Assembly (NCBI GenBank): GCA_024636425.1
Contig: JAGXHB010000174.1
Coordinates: forward strand, 1-7,842
DNA length: 7,842 bases
Direction: 5' to 3'
From: Roseobacter sp.
GTDB lineage: Bacteria; Pseudomonadota; Alphaproteobacteria; Rhodobacterales; Rhodobacteraceae
Part shown: in pieces, positions 7,026 to 7,842 of the stretch
Numbering within the stretch: position 1 is the stretch's first letter
Layout: each line of letters begins with the position of its first letter
Translations under genes and position numbers: made by a program
The notes under the pieces: model-generated
What the model was told of the DNA's origin: nothing
The model's database searches: none
Seen by the model: the letters and a program-made list of their open reading frames with translations, nothing else

Positions 7026-7140
7026 TCTCGCGCGTCGGGCGAATGGCTCAGCCCCTCTAGCTATGGCGCCTGACGTCACGGGACCAACAGGAACCTTTCG
7101 ATCAGGCGCTCGTTGGGTCTCCAACTCAGAAGGAGAACCC
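7026..7140. other. Intergenic region with inverted repeats, between mtlK and the aldehyde dehydrogenase
   Basis: This 115-base gap is the largest in the window. It contains an 8-bp perfect inverted repeat, GCGCCTGA (7066-7073) with TCAGGCGC (7102-7109), separated by 28 bases. It also holds the 8-bp palindrome TGACGTCA (7071-7078), and GTTGG (7112-7116) which can pair with CCAAC at 7084-7088 or at 7121-7125. There is no T run to support an intrinsic terminator, and I found no convincing -35/-10 pair. The symmetry may mark a regulator site or an mRNA leader structure for the downstream gene. AGAAGGAG at 7128-7135 is its ribosome binding site. Confidence 0.45.
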
Positions 7141-7842
7141 ATGTCCCAGATCAAAACCATAAACCCCGCAACCGAAGAGACCTTGGAAACATACGACCTG
7201 ATGACCGAACAAGAGGCGTTCAAGAAGGTCGAAGCCTGCGATGCAGCGTTTCAGGAGTGGCGCAAACTGTCCCATGAGGATCGCGCACCCTATCTGATGA
7301 AGATCGCAGAAAAGCTGCGCGAGAACGCCGATGAGCTGTCCCAGTTGATGACCAAGGAAACCGGCAAGCTTTTGAAAGACGGCCAGACCGAAGTGGAAAT
7401 CTGTGCCTCGATCCTTGAATATACGGCAAAGAACGGCCCCAAGGTACTCGCGGATGAAGAACGCACGCACAGCGGCGACAAGCGCGGCGTGGTCAGCTAT
7501 CAGCCCATCGGTGTGATCTATTCGATCCAGCCGTGGAATTTCCCGCTGTATCAGCCCGTGCGGGTTCTTGCGGCAAATCTGATGACCGGCAATGGATGCG
7601 TCTTGAAACATGCCAGCATCTGCACCGGTTCCGGCCTGCGCCTTCGCGAGCTTTGCATCGAAGCGGGGCTTCCGGAAGACCTGTTTCAGGTCATCTTGAT
7701 AGACCATGATACAAGCGACAAGCTGATTGAACATCCAAAAGTCCGTGCCGTAACAATGACTGGCAGTGACGGTGCCGGACGTCATATCGGGTCGGTTGCC
7801 GCCAAGGCCTTGAAGAAGACCGTGCTCGAGCTTGGGTCAAAC
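7141..7842 (+). CDS. NAD(P)-dependent aldehyde dehydrogenase, succinate-semialdehyde dehydrogenase-like, N-terminal part (runs off window)
   Basis: The frame is open for 234 codons from ATG at 7141 to the window edge, about half of a typical 450-490-residue aldehyde dehydrogenase. The start follows AAGGAG with good spacing, and SQIKTINPATEETLETY is a standard N-terminus for the superfamily. Cofactor-domain landmarks are present: IQPWNFPLYQPVR with the conserved Asn133, LKHAS with Lys156, TGSDGAG at 207-213 (the GSxxxG loop, with Asp where Glu is common) and LELGSN ending the window, where Glu230 is the expected general base. The catalytic cysteine lies beyond the edge. The 'NLMTGN..LKHAS' and 'LELGSN' patterns resemble the Sad/YneI-type succinate-semialdehyde dehydrogenases, oxidising an aldehyde to an acid. 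No step in sorbitol or mannitol breakdown to fructose needs this enzyme, so it may belong to a separate unit. The substrate is not determined by the sequence seen. Confidence 0.85.
   Translation, partial: MSQIKTINPATEETLETYDLMTEQEAFKKVEACDAAFQEWRKLSHEDRAPYLMKIAEKLRENADELSQLMTKETGKLLKDGQTEVEICASILEYTAKNGPKVLADEERTHSGDKRGVVSYQPIGVIYSIQPWNFPLYQPVRVLAANLMTGNGCVLKHASICTGSGLRLRELCIEAGLPEDLFQVILIDHDTSDKLIEHPKVRAVTMTGSDGAGRHIGSVAAKALKKTVLELGSN

Noticed and set aside
7037..7054. Possible terminator after mtlK (GGGC at 7037-7040 with GCCC at 7051-7054)
   Set aside because: The stem is only 4 bp with a 10-base loop and is followed by CTCTAG instead of a T run; too weak to call.
5841..7223. Long open frame on the - strand (about 460 codons) opposite mtlK and the aldehyde dehydrogenase start
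   Set aside because: No domain, low-complexity composition typical of a reverse frame, and complete overlap with the well-supported mtlK.
7126..7785. Open frame of about 219 codons on the - strand at the right end
   Set aside because: It lies antisense to an aldehyde dehydrogenase frame with clear family motifs; it has no motifs of its own.
1..7842. Mobile elements, CRISPR arrays, tRNA or rRNA genes, toxin-antitoxin or defence genes
   Set aside because: Nearly all the sequence is accounted for by metabolic and transport genes with short gaps. I saw no direct repeats, transposase motifs or RNA gene structures.

Overview
The window is about 7.8 kb of GC-rich DNA, densely packed on the + strand. 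It most likely comes from an alphaproteobacterium of the Rhodobacteraceae (Rhodobacter/Roseobacter group). The reason is gene content and order: an ABC sugar-alcohol transporter followed by a sorbitol dehydrogenase and a mannitol 2-dehydrogenase, the arrangement known as smoEFGK-smoS-mtlK in Rhodobacter sphaeroides. Codon use looks uniform, and there are no insertion sequences, tRNA genes, CRISPR arrays or phage genes. The organism assignment is an inference from memory of these families; no search was run.

Layout. Positions 1-506 hold the C-terminal part of a LacI-family regulator whose DNA-binding end lies outside the window. The 97-base gap after it carries a perfect 14-bp palindrome with a CG centre (519-532), which looks like a LacI-family operator, followed by a plausible sigma-70 promoter and a strong ribosome binding site. 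Then come the periplasmic binding protein SmoE (604-1917), a 100-base gap with a strong hairpin, the two permeases SmoF (2018-2896) and SmoG (2909-3739), the ATPase SmoK (3752-4756), sorbitol dehydrogenase SmoS (4753-5532, overlapping smoK by 4 bases) and mannitol 2-dehydrogenase MtlK (5562-7025). A 115-base gap rich in short inverted repeats separates these from the start of an aldehyde dehydrogenase (7141 to the window end), probably of the NAD-dependent succinate-semialdehyde dehydrogenase type.

How the genes work together. SmoE should capture polyols such as sorbitol and mannitol in the periplasm, and SmoF/SmoG/SmoK should import them using ATP. SmoS would oxidise sorbitol, and MtlK mannitol, both to fructose with NAD+. 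The LacI-type protein next door, with the palindrome at the head of the operon, is the obvious candidate sensor. No fructose or xylulose kinase is seen inside the window. The aldehyde dehydrogenase has its own leader and may not belong to the polyol pathway.

Novelty. I see a well-formed version of a known catabolic operon, not an undescribed system. The most useful second looks are the candidate operator, the smoE-smoF hairpin and the structured leader ahead of the aldehyde dehydrogenase.
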